From an uncultured Prevotellaceae bacterium (GTDB taxonomy: Bacteria; Bacteroidota; Bacteroidia; Bacteroidales; Bacteroidaceae), in the NCBI GenBank assembly GCA_937877605.1, contig CALFJA010000057.1, positions 1-39,519 on the forward strand: DNA of 39,519 nt, given 5' to 3'. Below, one piece after another: positions 22,761-31,853 of the stretch. The notes under the pieces were generated by a model. The model searched no databases and was not told the DNA's origin. It was given only the letters and a program-made list of their open reading frames with translations. How positions within the stretch are numbered: the stretch's first letter is position 1; each line of letters opens with the position of its first letter. Made by a program: the position numbers and the translations under genes.

Positions 22761-23184
22761 AACACAATCCGTGATATACCTTCTGGGCGGTCTCCTCATG
22801 GTAGTCGGCGCCGGCTGTTTCACCTTCCTTTTTCATCAACCATTCATGTGCTGGGTATACCTCCTGGGCGCACTGATGTTCACCATCGTACAGTCCATGC
22901 AGCTCTATGAGGGGAAGGACATCACCATCCGCCGCCTGAAGCACATACAGGGACTTGGCAACCTCTGCTTCGTACTGGCCGGACTGCTCATGATAGACCA
23001 TGTGTCCCACTTCCTGCTGCCCCTCTTCCGCAACGCAGAAGGCACCGGACTCTACAACTATCAGACCTATATCGTCAACAAGTGGGTCGTACTCCTGCTC
23101 ATAGGTGCCCTGCTACAGATGTACACCATGCACCGGCTGGACTACGAACTCAGGAAAGGCACTGACAAATCAAAAAATACTTAA
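22744..23184 (+). CDS. Four-helix membrane protein next to divIC
   Basis: 146 residues with four hydrophobic helices at about 9-30, 35-51, 73-94 and 112-129. The frame begins inside the end of the divIC-like gene (17-bp overlap), so it is translationally coupled to it. I do not recognise a named family; similar small membrane proteins sit beside divIC in other Bacteroidales as far as I recall. A link with cell division or envelope growth is inferred from coupling only. Confidence 0.75.
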   Translation: MRKLNRTQSVIYLLGGLLMVVGAGCFTFLFHQPFMCWVYLLGALMFTIVQSMQLYEGKDITIRRLKHIQGLGNLCFVLAGLLMIDHVSHFLLPLFRNAEGTGLYNYQTYIVNKWVVLLLIGALLQMYTMHRLDYELRKGTDKSKNT

Positions 23185-23243
23185 AAAAGAATACTTACTC
23201 TTAAATAGCCTTAACACATGGCAGTGCTTTAGGAATATGTATT

Positions 23244-23251
23244 TACCTTTG
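23244..23251 (+). promoter_or_regulatory. Probable -7 element for the DUF4369 lipoprotein gene
   Basis: TACCTTTG, start near 23255, leader about 18 nt. The -33 position has only TTTA. Confidence 0.5.
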
Positions 23252-23272
23252 CTCTGCAAAAACAGAAAACGC

Positions 23273-24082
23273 ATGAAAAGAATCCTCTACCTCTTCATAA
23301 CATCCCTTGTCTTGGCCTCCTGCGGAGAGAAATTCTCCATCGAAGGCACCTCCAATGTGTCGCTGCTCGACGGCCGCATGCTCTACCTTGAAGTGCTGGA
23401 CGGCACCGAACTCAAGCGCATCGACTCGTGCGAAGTGGTTCACGGGAAGTTCCAGTTCGGCGGAAACTTCGACACCATCCGCCTGGCCAACATCGCAATG
23501 GACGACGAAAGCGTCATGCCTCTCATCCTTGAAAGTGGCAAGATAACCGTAAAACTCGACAATACCGGCCAGAGCGTCAGCGGCTCGGAACTGAATGAAC
23601 AGCTCACACAGTTCCTTACACGCTACAACCAGTTGAAAAACCAGCAGATGGAACTGCTTCACAAGCATGACAGAGCCATCATGGACGGGCTCGACATGGA
23701 CCAGGTGGTGAAGGAACTCAACGAAGAAGCAGTCAAACTGGACGATGAAGAGGACAAGTTTCTCCTCAGTTTCGTCACCCAGAACTTTGATAACATACTG
23801 GGACCGGCCGTTTTCTTCATGCTCACCGCCACTTACCAGTACCCCATGCTCACCCCATGGATTGAGGATGTGATGAGCAAAGCCACGCCGAAATTCAAGA
23901 ACGACCCCTATGTCAAGGACTTCTACAGTAAGGCAAAGGAAAACGAAGAAATCATGAACGGCCTGAAGGATGTCAACACCGAGGCCATTCAGCCGGTGCA
24001 GGTGCCCGACGACACACCTCCGCATACCCTCCCCACTATGACCACGCCCAACGAAATGGCATCACCGGCAAAGGCAAAGTAG
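23273..24082 (+). CDS. DUF4369 domain lipoprotein
   Basis: 269 residues. Lipoprotein signal with lipobox LASC (Cys17) followed by GEK. Residues about 20-120 have the DUF4369 pattern, a beta domain that begins IEGTSNVSLLDGRMLYLEVLDGTELKRIDSCEVVHGKFQFGG and continues with the MPLILESGKITVKLD strand; in Bacteroidales this domain is often joined to a thioredoxin-like disulfide domain (AhpC/TSA), which is missing here. The rest is helical (QLTQFLTRYNQLKNQQMELLHKHD...) with a Pro/Thr-rich end. ATG 23273 is used because upstream frame starts lie inside the previous gene. Function unknown, located at the envelope. Confidence 0.85.
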   Translation: MKRILYLFITSLVLASCGEKFSIEGTSNVSLLDGRMLYLEVLDGTELKRIDSCEVVHGKFQFGGNFDTIRLANIAMDDESVMPLILESGKITVKLDNTGQSVSGSELNEQLTQFLTRYNQLKNQQMELLHKHDRAIMDGLDMDQVVKELNEEAVKLDDEEDKFLLSFVTQNFDNILGPAVFFMLTATYQYPMLTPWIEDVMSKATPKFKNDPYVKDFYSKAKENEEIMNGLKDVNTEAIQPVQVPDDTPPHTLPTMTTPNEMASPAKAK

Positions 24083-24119
24083 CTGGAAACAATCCGACCA
24101 ACATAACCCGAAACCCCAC

Positions 24120-24872
24120 ATGAAACCAAGCGACAGCATTGTCATCATCCCCACTTACAACGAGAAAGAGAACATAGAAAAAATCATCCGTGCCATCTTC
24201 TCGCTTGAAAAGAGTTTCCACATCCTGGTCGTCGACGACGGGAGTCCCGATGGAACGGCCGATATTGTACACCGTTTGATGGACGGAGAGTTTGCCGGAC
24301 AGCTGTTCATCATGGAGCGTTCGGGCAAACTGGGGCTGGGAACGGCCTACATAGCAGGCTTCCGCTGGGCACTGGAGCATGACTACGGGTATGTGTTCGA
24401 GATGGATGCCGACTTCAGCCACGACCCGAACGACCTGCCACGCCTCTACGCTGCCTGTGCCGATGAAGGCTACGATGTGGCTATCGGCTCGAGATATGTG
24501 AGCGGAGTGAATGTGGTTAACTGGCCGATTGGACGCGTGCTGATGAGCTATTTCGCCTCGAAGTATGTACGGTTCATAACCGGATTCAGCGTGCATGACA
24601 CCACAGCGGGGTTCAAATGCTACAAACGCCGGGTGCTGGAGACCATCGAACTCGACAAGATACAGTTCAAGGGCTATGCCTTCCAGATTGAAATGAAGTA
24701 CACCGCCCATAAAATCGGCTTCAAGATCAAGGAGGTTCCCGTGGTGTTTGTCAACCGGCGGGAAGGCACCAGCAAGATGAGCGGCGGCATTTTCGGCGAG
24801 GCTTTCTTCGGCGTTATGCGGCTGAGATGGGACGGTTGGTTCCGAAAGTATCCGCCAATGCCACAGGCATAG
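24120..24872 (+). CDS. Polyprenol monophosphomannose synthase (GT2)
   Basis: 250-residue family 2 glycosyltransferase of the dolichol-phosphate mannose synthase type, transferring mannose (or a related sugar) from a nucleotide sugar to a polyprenyl phosphate. Seen: VIIPTYNEKENIEKII (N-terminal nucleotide-binding strand), LVVDDGSPDGTADIV, GLGTAYIAGFRWAL, the metal-binding EMDADFSHDP, AIGSRYVSG, and FSVHDTTAGFKCYKRRVL with the GYAFQIEM block. No C-terminal membrane helices, so a soluble or peripheral form. It begins 37 bp after the DUF4369 gene and ends at a terminator. Confidence 0.93.
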   Translation: MKPSDSIVIIPTYNEKENIEKIIRAIFSLEKSFHILVVDDGSPDGTADIVHRLMDGEFAGQLFIMERSGKLGLGTAYIAGFRWALEHDYGYVFEMDADFSHDPNDLPRLYAACADEGYDVAIGSRYVSGVNVVNWPIGRVLMSYFASKYVRFITGFSVHDTTAGFKCYKRRVLETIELDKIQFKGYAFQIEMKYTAHKIGFKIKEVPVVFVNRREGTSKMSGGIFGEAFFGVMRLRWDGWFRKYPPMPQA

Positions 24873-24903
24873 GAAACAGGCACCCACCTGCAATCACCAT
24901 ACG

Positions 24904-24938
24904 AGCCTGTTCCGACAGTGGGACAGGCTTCTTTCTTT
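24904..24938 (+). terminator. Terminator after the GT2 gene
   Basis: AGCCTGTTCC, loop GACAGT, GGGACAGGCT (10 bp with one G-T), followed by TTCTTTCTTT. Confidence 0.85.
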
Positions 24939-24993
24939 ATAACAAAGGTCCCTCTGCTGCGACAGCAAAGCCACGGGGCCGACTGACGAACCT

Positions 24994-27900
24994 ATGGGAA
25001 TTGACGACTTGAAGCAACTCTATGCTGCTTCGCTACAGGCAAAGACACTCCACAAGTTACTGGAAAATAAGCGTGAGCGAGACATTTTCCTGCAGGGACT
25101 ATTGGCATCTGCCACGCCATTGCTCTTCTCTTCAGTGGCAGAAAACCTCCATAACCATTTGCTTTTTTTGCTGGACGATGCCGAGCAAGCGTCCTATTTC
25201 TACCACGACTTGATGCAACTTCTGGGGCAGGAGCGTGTTTTTTTCTTTCCCGGCAGCTACCGTCGCGCCCCGAAGTACGGTCAGCGCGATGTTGCCAACG
25301 AGGTGTTGCGCACCGAGTTGCTGGCACATCTGTCTGCTCGTCCGGACCAACCCGTGGTCATTGTCTCGTATCCAGAGGCCGTGGCTGAGTTGGTATTGCC
25401 CACCGCAGCGGTAAAAGAGCAGACCTTTGCACTCACCGTCGGGCAGGAGATTGGGCAGAAAGAGGTGGAAGAATGCCTGCAGGACTTCGGATTTACGCTG
25501 GTCGACTATGTCTACGAACCAGGACAGTATGCCATCCGAGGAAGCCTGATCGATGTGTTTTCCTATGCCTCGGAGTGGCCGTTCCGCATCGATTTCTTCG
25601 ACCGTGAGATAGATACCATCCGCACTTTTGAACTGCAAAGCCAGTTGTCGAGGGAGAAAAAGGACGCTGTCGAGATTGTTTCAGCTCTCAGCCTGCAGGG
25701 CGGGAAAAAGATTTCTTTCTTCCGTTTCCTTCCGGAGAACACCATTCTTGTATACAAGGATGCCGACTATCTCCGCGCGGTAGTGGCCCGGACCTACACT
25801 GACGGCTTCCTGCCGCAGGTGGTGCAGGAACTGGTTGGCCAGCAGGGAGAGGAGCATCGTTCGGAGATAGCCTGGCAGTTCGACCGCAAGGAGCAGCTGC
25901 TCAGTGTGGAGGACTATGATGCCGACACTGCCTCTTTCCGGAAAGTCCACATTGGGAACCGGTTGCCGTCGGATCATTCGGCCGCCATGTCGTTCAGCAT
26001 TTCCGCGCAGCCGCTCTTTCACAAGAACTTCACGCTGCTCAGTCAGACCCTTTCCGACTATCTGCTGAAAGGCTACCGGCTCTATATCCTGGCCGAGAAT
26101 CCCAAGCAGCACCAGCGTCTCCGCGACATTTTCGAGGAGCAGCAACTCTCCGTGCGGGTCGTTCCCGAGCAGGAAATAACCTTCACCGCCGTGGAGAAGA
26201 CCCTCCACGAGGGATTCGTCGACCACACGCTGAAGTGCTGTTTCTTTACCGACCATCAGATATTCGACCGCTTCCACAAGTACAACCTGCGCTCCGATGT
26301 GGCCCGTGCGGGCAAGATGGCGCTCTCGATGAAGGAGTTGCACGAGTTGGAAGTGGGCGACTACCTGGTTCATATAGACTTCGGCGTGGGCAAGTTTGGC
26401 GGACTGGTCAGGGTGCCGACAAGGAATTCCTACCAGGAAGTAATCCGCATTATCTACCAGCGCGGTGATATTGTCGATGTGTCCATTCATTCGCTCTACA
26501 AAATCAGCAAGTACCGCAATGGCGATACCGGTGAGCCGCCCCGCCTGTCAACTCTGGGCACCGGTGCATGGGACCGTCTCAAGGAGCGCACCAAGAAGCG
26601 CATTAAGGACATCGCCCGCGATTTGATACGGTTGTATGCCCGCCAACGCCGTGAAAAAGGTTTTGCTTTTTCGCCCGACACCTATATGCAGCACGAACTG
26701 GAGGCCTCATTCATGTATGAGGACACGCCCGACCAGTTGACTGCCACACGCGATGTGAAGGCCGACATGGAGAGCACCCGGCCGATGGACAGGCTGGTCT
26801 GCGGCGATGTGGGCTTTGGAAAGACCGAAGTGGCGGTGCGTGCCGCCTTCAAGGCTGCCTGCGATTCGAAGCAAGTGGCCGTCCTGGTGCCCACCACTGT
26901 GCTGGCGTTCCAGCACTACCAGACCTTCCGTGAGCGATTGAAGGACTTCCCCGTACGGGTCGACTATCTAAGTCGCGCCCGCAGTGCAAAGGACACGAAG
27001 GCCCTGCTTGCCGACCTTCAGACCGGAAGAATCGACATTCTCGTGGGTACGCACAAACTGATTGGCAAGCAGGTGAAGTGGAAGAACCTCGGCCTGCTCA
27101 TTGTGGACGAGGAACAGAAGTTCGGCGTGGCGGTGAAGGAGAAACTCCGCATGATGAAGGCCAATGTGGACACGCTCACCATGACGGCTACACCCATACC
27201 GCGTACATTGCAGTTTTCGCTCATGGGTGCCCGCGACATGAGTGTCATCCGCACGGCACCCGCCAACCGATACCCCATCTACACCGAACTGTCCACGCTG
27301 AACAGCGGCATCGTCATCGACGCCATCAACTTCGAGATGAGCCGCAACGGACAAGTGTTCTTCGTCAATTCGCGCATCAACAACCTCTATGAGATGGCAC
27401 ACATGGTGCAGAAACACATCCCGGACTGCCGCATTGCCGTCGGACACGGACAGATGCCGCCCGACGAACTGGAGAGAATCGTCCTGGGATTCATCAATTA
27501 CGACTACGATGTATTGCTCTCCACCACCATTGTCGAAAACGGAATAGACATTCCCAATGCCAATACCATCATCATCAACGACGCCCACAAGTTCGGCCTG
27601 AGCGACCTTCACCAGATGCGCGGCCGTGTGGGGCGCTCCAACCGCAAGGCTTTCTGCTACCTGCTGGCACCGCCCAAGAGCGTGCTAACCCCTGAGGCAC
27701 GCCGCCGGCTGGAGGCCTTGGAGAACTTTTCCGAACTGGGCAGCGGTTTCAGCCTGGCCATGCAGGACCTCGACATCCGCGGTGCCGGCAACCTGCTGGG
27801 GGCAGAACAGAGCGGATTCATGGAGGACATGGGTTACGAGATGTACGAGAAAATCCTGAAGCAGGCCATGACCGAACTGCACAACGAGGAGCATATCGTT

Positions 27901-28407
27901 ACGGCGGAGACGGCATCGGCCGGCAAAGGGAGCACCTCCGGCCAAATGTTTGTCGATGACTGCACCGTGGAAAGCGACTTGGAAATGTATTTCCCCGACA
28001 CCTATGTGCCCACATCCAGCGAGCGCATGCTGCTCTACCGCGAACTGGAGACCATCCAGACGGCTGCCGACCTGGAACAGTACCGCCGGCGCCTGATGGA
28101 CCGCTTCGGCCAATTGCCGCCACAGGCGGAGGAACTGTTGCAGGTGGTTGTGCTGCGTCGCGTCGGCAAGCGGCTGGGATGCGAGAAGATAACGCTGCGA
28201 CAAGGGCGCATGACCCTGCAACTCGTGAGCAACGAGAAGAGCCCGTACTATCAGAGCGACACCTTCGGACGGCTGCTGAACTATGCTGCCGCAAACTACC
28301 GCCGCTGCCAGATAAAGGAGGTGAAGGGCCGCCGCGTGATGCACATTGAGCAGGTGCTCACCACCGAACAGGCCGTGGCCGCCTTGCGGAAGATTGAAGA
28401 TCGATAA
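24994..28407 (+). CDS. mfd: Transcription-repair coupling factor
   Basis: 1137-residue ATPase that removes stalled RNA polymerase and recruits UvrA. Domain order: UvrB-like N-terminal domain (about 1-350; FFPGSYRRAPKYGQ, VDYVYEPGQYAIRGSLIDVFSYASEWPFRIDFFDREIDTIRTF), RNA polymerase-interacting CarD-like domain (about 445-520; LEVGDYLVHIDFGVGKFGGLVRV), RecG-like translocase with Walker A GDVGFGKT (about 603-610), DEEQ box (about 704-707), MTATPIPRTL, HGQM, TTIVENGIDIPNANTII and HQMRGRVGR, then the TRCF C-terminal domain (about 985-1090). Full length. The N-terminal domain is slightly short of the E. coli protein (1148). No promoter of the TAnnTTTG type is evident in the 120 bp upstream. Confidence 0.97.
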   Translation: MGIDDLKQLYAASLQAKTLHKLLENKRERDIFLQGLLASATPLLFSSVAENLHNHLLFLLDDAEQASYFYHDLMQLLGQERVFFFPGSYRRAPKYGQRDVANEVLRTELLAHLSARPDQPVVIVSYPEAVAELVLPTAAVKEQTFALTVGQEIGQKEVEECLQDFGFTLVDYVYEPGQYAIRGSLIDVFSYASEWPFRIDFFDREIDTIRTFELQSQLSREKKDAVEIVSALSLQGGKKISFFRFLPENTILVYKDADYLRAVVARTYTDGFLPQVVQELVGQQGEEHRSEIAWQFDRKEQLLSVEDYDADTASFRKVHIGNRLPSDHSAAMSFSISAQPLFHKNFTLLSQTLSDYLLKGYRLYILAENPKQHQRLRDIFEEQQLSVRVVPEQEITFTAVEKTLHEGFVDHTLKCCFFTDHQIFDRFHKYNLRSDVARAGKMALSMKELHELEVGDYLVHIDFGVGKFGGLVRVPTRNSYQEVIRIIYQRGDIVDVSIHSLYKISKYRNGDTGEPPRLSTLGTGAWDRLKERTKKRIKDIARDLIRLYARQRREKGFAFSPDTYMQHELEASFMYEDTPDQLTATRDVKADMESTRPMDRLVCGDVGFGKTEVAVRAAFKAACDSKQVAVLVPTTVLAFQHYQTFRERLKDFPVRVDYLSRARSAKDTKALLADLQTGRIDILVGTHKLIGKQVKWKNLGLLIVDEEQKFGVAVKEKLRMMKANVDTLTMTATPIPRTLQFSLMGARDMSVIRTAPANRYPIYTELSTLNSGIVIDAINFEMSRNGQVFFVNSRINNLYEMAHMVQKHIPDCRIAVGHGQMPPDELERIVLGFINYDYDVLLSTTIVENGIDIPNANTIIINDAHKFGLSDLHQMRGRVGRSNRKAFCYLLAPPKSVLTPEARRRLEALENFSELGSGFSLAMQDLDIRGAGNLLGAEQSGFMEDMGYEMYEKILKQAMTELHNEEHIVTAETASAGKGSTSGQMFVDDCTVESDLEMYFPDTYVPTSSERMLLYRELETIQTAADLEQYRRRLMDRFGQLPPQAEELLQVVVLRRVGKRLGCEKITLRQGRMTLQLVSNEKSPYYQSDTFGRLLNYAAANYRRCQIKEVKGRRVMHIEQVLTTEQAVAALRKIEDR

Positions 28408-28465
28408 AAAATCTTTACATTTTCCGAAAGTGTGCAATGCCTTTTCCAGCTCAGGAAAGGGAACA

Positions 28466-28503
28466 AAAAAGGGTAAACGACTCCAATCGCTTACCCTTTT
28501 TCG
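28466..28503 (+). terminator. mfd terminator
   Basis: AAAAAGGGTAA and TTACCCTTTTT with an inner CGA/TCG pair, 59 bp after the mfd stop. U-rich on both strands, so it may also serve the minus strand. Confidence 0.8.
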
Positions 28504-28795
28504 TATCCGTATGTTTCGTTTAGGCCTTACTTGTAAGGCTGTTTTGCCGTTTTCACCATCTGTTTTCCGTCCGGTCGTGCGGCGGATGAGCCCCGGTTAC
28601 ATTCCGTTTGAGCCCCAAACGGAAAACAACAGAAACATGATTTTCTTTTGATTCTCTTTAATCCGTTGTCTGTCAGCAGGTTGCGGAATTGTCGAAAATT
28701 GGCGTTTTTTTCAGGCAAATGGTGTCGTGCTGGCAAAAACCGGCGGAAATCGATGGGAAAAATCGCAGTGTGCAGTAAATTATTTTGACAAATGG
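28504..28795. other. Non-coding gap between mfd and trpB (with 28408-28503)
   Basis: The whole gene-free stretch is about 388 bp. Apart from the mfd terminator it contains the dispersed palindrome at 28604-28622, which extends to TTCCGTTTG / CAAACGGAA (28602-28624). No terminator was found directly after the trpB stop. Confidence 0.55.
28604..28622 (-). repeat. Dispersed intergenic palindrome, copy 3
   Basis: Minus-strand CCGTTTGGGGCTCAAACGG, one base different from the copy at 2959 over the shared 17 bases, and both flanked by TTTTC on the left and GAA on the right. Confidence 0.55.
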
Positions 28796-30112
28796 TTAAT
28801 CAAAACTGTAGTTCACCAAGTCGCCGTCCAGATACTGGTCGTAGGCCGACATGTCAATGAGTCCGTGTCCGCTCAGGTTGAACAGGATGACTTTTTCCTC
28901 GCCGGTCTCCTTGCATTTCTGTGCCTCCCGGATGGTAGCCGCAATGGCGTGCGACGATTCTGGTGCGGGAATGATGCCTTCGGTGCGTGCGAAGAGCATG
29001 GCGGCTTCGAAAGTTTCCAGTTGCGGGATGTCCACGCCCTGCATCAGACCGTCCTTGAGGAGTTGCGAGACAATCATGCCTGCCCCGTGGTAGCGCAGTC
29101 CGCCGGCATGGATATTGGCAGGCTTGAACTTGTGTCCCAGCGTGTACATGGGCAGCAGGGGAGTGTAGCCCGCCTCGTCGCCGAAGTCGTATTCGAAGTG
29201 TCCCTTGGTCAGTTTCGGGCAAGCATCCGGCTCGGCAGCGTAGAACTTAGTCTGCTTGCCGTCCAGAATGTTGTGGCGCATGAAGGGGAATGCCAGTCCG
29301 CCGAAGTTGCTGCCTCCGCCGAAACAGGCAATCACCACATCGGGATACTCGCCAGCCATAGCCATCTGCTTCTCTGCCTCCAGGCCGATGATGGTCTGGT
29401 GGAGCGACACATGATTCAGCACGGAGCCGAGCGTGTATTTACAGTGCGGCGTGGTGGTGGCCAGTTCAAGCGCCTCGCTAATGGCAGTGCCGAGCGAACC
29501 CGGATGGGTGGGGTCGATGGTGATGATGTCCTTGCCGGCACGGGTGGACATGGAGGGCGAACCTGTCACGGCAGCGCCGAATGTGCGCATGATGCTCGAG
29601 CGGTAGGGCTTCTGCTGCATGGAAATCTTCACCTGATAGACGGCAGCATTCAGGCCGAACACGCTGGCGGCATAGCTCAGCGCCGCACCCCACTGGCCTG
29701 CACCTGTCTCGGTGGTGACATTCTCGGTGCCCTCAGCCTTGGCGTAATAGCATTGTGCCAGCGCTGAGTTAATCTTGTGGGAGCCCAGCGGATTGACACT
29801 CTCGTTCTTGAAGTAGATGTGCGCCGGTGTCTGGAGGGCTTCCTCCAGGGCATAGGCGCGTACCAGCGGTGTGGAGCGATAGAAGGTGTACTTGTTCAAA
29901 ACCTCCTCGGGAATGGGTATCCAGGCATCTGTCGTGTTCAATTCCTGGCGGCAACATTCCAGTGGAAAGATGTGGGCCAGGTCTTCAACGCCGACGGGCT
30001 GGTGGTTCTGAGGATTCAACGGGGGCAATGGCTTGTTAGGCATATCGGCCTGAATGTTGTACCATTGCGTGGGCAATTCATGCTCCTGAAGGATAAATTT
30101 TTTCTGTTTCAT
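28796..30112 (-). CDS. trpB: TrpB2-type tryptophan synthase beta chain-like protein
   Basis: 438-residue PLP enzyme of the long TrpB2 branch. PLP lysine is Lys113 in NPLGSHKINSA; the phosphate-binding loop is GGGSNFGG; ETGAGQWGAALSYAASVFG is the conserved catalytic glutamate region. TrpB2 proteins make tryptophan from indole and serine, often without a TrpA partner, or recycle indole. No trpA or other trp gene is near, supporting the stand-alone form. ATG at 30112 is chosen because the promoter lies 34 bp upstream and a longer frame would start beyond it. The EC assignment follows family knowledge; O-phosphoserine use has been proposed for some TrpB2 enzymes. Confidence 0.9.
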   Translation of the reverse strand: MKQKKFILQEHELPTQWYNIQADMPNKPLPPLNPQNHQPVGVEDLAHIFPLECCRQELNTTDAWIPIPEEVLNKYTFYRSTPLVRAYALEEALQTPAHIYFKNESVNPLGSHKINSALAQCYYAKAEGTENVTTETGAGQWGAALSYAASVFGLNAAVYQVKISMQQKPYRSSIMRTFGAAVTGSPSMSTRAGKDIITIDPTHPGSLGTAISEALELATTTPHCKYTLGSVLNHVSLHQTIIGLEAEKQMAMAGEYPDVVIACFGGGSNFGGLAFPFMRHNILDGKQTKFYAAEPDACPKLTKGHFEYDFGDEAGYTPLLPMYTLGHKFKPANIHAGGLRYHGAGMIVSQLLKDGLMQGVDIPQLETFEAAMLFARTEGIIPAPESSHAIAATIREAQKCKETGEEKVILFNLSGHGLIDMSAYDQYLDGDLVNYSFD

Positions 30113-30145
30113 ACGCTTGATAGTTTGTACTGGTATTACTGCAGG

Positions 30146-30178
30146 CAAATTTACGCATTTCTATACAAACCAAACAAA
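30146..30178 (-). promoter_or_regulatory. trpB promoter
   Basis: Minus strand TTTG (30175-30178), 21 bp, TAAATTTG (30146-30153). Start near 30142, leader about 30 nt. Confidence 0.7.
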
Positions 30179-30290
30179 CTTTTTGAATAAAAAGAACGAA
30201 AAAACGAATATTTTGGGCTTAAATTTTAGAATAATAGCATAATTATGCAATTTTATATATGCGCTGGCCGAAAAAGGCATTCGTTGCTGC

Positions 30291-30322
30291 TTTGCCTGTG
30301 TGGAGGATTTTTCCTATTTTTG
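30291..30322 (+). promoter_or_regulatory. Promoter of the sodium:solute symporter gene
   Basis: TTTG (30291-30294), 20 bp, TATTTTTG (30315-30322); exact consensus. Start near 30326, leader about 5 nt. A palindrome GCATAATTATGC lies upstream at 30237-30248. Confidence 0.8.
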
Positions 30323-30330
30323 CCGCACTT

Positions 30331-31767
30331 ATGCTTTTCATAGTCGTCATCCTGACCTATTTCGGGCTTCTCATGCTGTTCAGCCGGCTGACATCCCGCC
30401 GCGCAAACAACGAGTCGTTCTTCCGCGGTGACCGCCGTTCGAGGTGGTACATGGTAGCATTCGGCATGGTGGGAGCCTCTATCTCGGGCGTAACCTATGT
30501 CAGTGTGCCCGGAATGGTGCTCTTTTCCGATATGACCTACCTGCAGATGTGTCTCGGATTCATTGTGGGCTACATCCTGGTGGCATTTGTCCTGCTGCCC
30601 GTCTATTACCGGTTGAACCTCACCACCATCTATTCCTATCTGCTGCCGCGCTTCGGAAGGCGTTCGTACAAGACGGGCTCGCTCTTCTTCATCCTCTCAA
30701 AGTTGGTGGGAGCGTCCATCCGTTTCTACATAGCAGCCTTCCTGCTGCATCGCTATATAGCAGGAGCAGTGGACCTGCCGTTCTGGATTACGGTGCTGAC
30801 AATGGTGGGGCTGATTTGGCTCTACACCCGTCGCGGCGGCATCCGAACGCTGGTGAGCACCGATGTGGTGCAGACCGTGGTGATGTTTTCCTCGCTGCTG
30901 CTCATCATCTATGTGGTGATGCAACAACTGGGGCTGGACTTCACAGGTGCGGTAAAGGCCATCGCCGGCGACAGCCACAGCCGCATATTTGTGTTCGATG
31001 ACTGGTTCTCAAGGCAGAATTTCTGGAAACAGTTCCTCAGCGGAGTCTTCGTGGTGATTGTCATGACGGGTCTGGACCAGGACATGATGCAGAAAAACCT
31101 GACCTGCAAGACCCTTACGGATGCGCAGAAGGATATGTGTACCTATGGCGTGGCGTTCGTTCCCGCCAACCTGCTGTTCCTTTCGCTGGGCGTCCTGCTG
31201 GTGCTGCTGACGCAAAAACTGGGTGGACAGTTGCCGGCTGTTGCCGATGAACTCTTGCCAATGTATGCAGCCAGTGGACAACTGGGGCAGGGTGCCATGC
31301 TGCTTTTCCTGCTGGGAATACTCTCGTCGGCCTTTTCCAGTGCCGATTCGGCCATGACGGCATTGACCACCACCGCCTGCGTGGACATCTTCGAATGTCC
31401 TGCCGATGAGCGGCTGCGCCACCGCGTGCATATAGGCATGGCCGTGCTGTTTGCCCTGTTCATGCTGATTTTTCATGCCTATGGCTCCGCCAGCGTGATT
31501 GATGCCATCTATACCATCTGCGGCTACACCTACGGACCGCTGCTGGGACTGTTTGCCTATGGGCTGTTCACACGGTGGTGCGTCTGCGACCGTGCCGTAC
31601 CCTATGTCTGCCTTCTGTCGCCCTTGTCGGCATGGGGTGTCAGTTGGGTGGCTTTACACTGCTGGGGCTACCGCTTCGGCTACGAACTGCTGTTGCTGAA
31701 CGGCATACTTACTTTTGCAGGGCTGTGGATTTCCAGCGCGTTTGCCCGGAAGGTTAGGGAAGAATAG
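30331..31767 (+). CDS. Sodium:solute symporter family protein
   Basis: 478-residue inner-membrane transporter of the SSS family (LeuT fold, about 13 helices). Recognisable blocks: FFRGDRRSRWYMVAFGMVGASISGVTYVSVPGM (helices 2-3 with the family ASxxSxxxxxGxP-like core), GYILVAFVLLPVYYRLNLTTIYSYLLPRFG, TDVVQTVVMF, MTGLDQDMMQKNLTCKT, and LGILSSAFSSADSAMTALTTTACVDIF, which carries the Na+-site serines. The substrate cannot be predicted. Start at ATG 30331 because the consensus promoter ends at 30322, within the longer upstream frame. Convergent with trxB. Confidence 0.9.
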   Translation: MLFIVVILTYFGLLMLFSRLTSRRANNESFFRGDRRSRWYMVAFGMVGASISGVTYVSVPGMVLFSDMTYLQMCLGFIVGYILVAFVLLPVYYRLNLTTIYSYLLPRFGRRSYKTGSLFFILSKLVGASIRFYIAAFLLHRYIAGAVDLPFWITVLTMVGLIWLYTRRGGIRTLVSTDVVQTVVMFSSLLLIIYVVMQQLGLDFTGAVKAIAGDSHSRIFVFDDWFSRQNFWKQFLSGVFVVIVMTGLDQDMMQKNLTCKTLTDAQKDMCTYGVAFVPANLLFLSLGVLLVLLTQKLGGQLPAVADELLPMYAASGQLGQGAMLLFLLGILSSAFSSADSAMTALTTTACVDIFECPADERLRHRVHIGMAVLFALFMLIFHAYGSASVIDAIYTICGYTYGPLLGLFAYGLFTRWCVCDRAVPYVCLLSPLSAWGVSWVALHCWGYRFGYELLLLNGILTFAGLWISSAFARKVREE

Positions 31768-31792
31768 ACCGCACACAGGGAGCAGAGAAACG

Positions 31793-31831
31793 AAAAGAGC
31801 CCCTTTCCGCTTGACGGAAGAGGCTCTTTTT
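31793..31831. terminator. Bidirectional terminator between symporter and trxB
   Basis: AAAAGAGCC (31793-31801) and GGCTCTTTT (31822-31830) with an imperfect inner CTTTCCG/CGGAAG stem; T-rich on both strands after the stem. Confidence 0.85.
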
Positions 31832-31853
31832 CATTTGTATGATATGGTAAGTC

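Noticed and set aside
30259..30330. Extended N-terminus of the symporter
   Set aside because: The extension covers the exact TTTG-N20-TATTTTTG promoter; hydrophobic helix 1 starts at ATG 30331.
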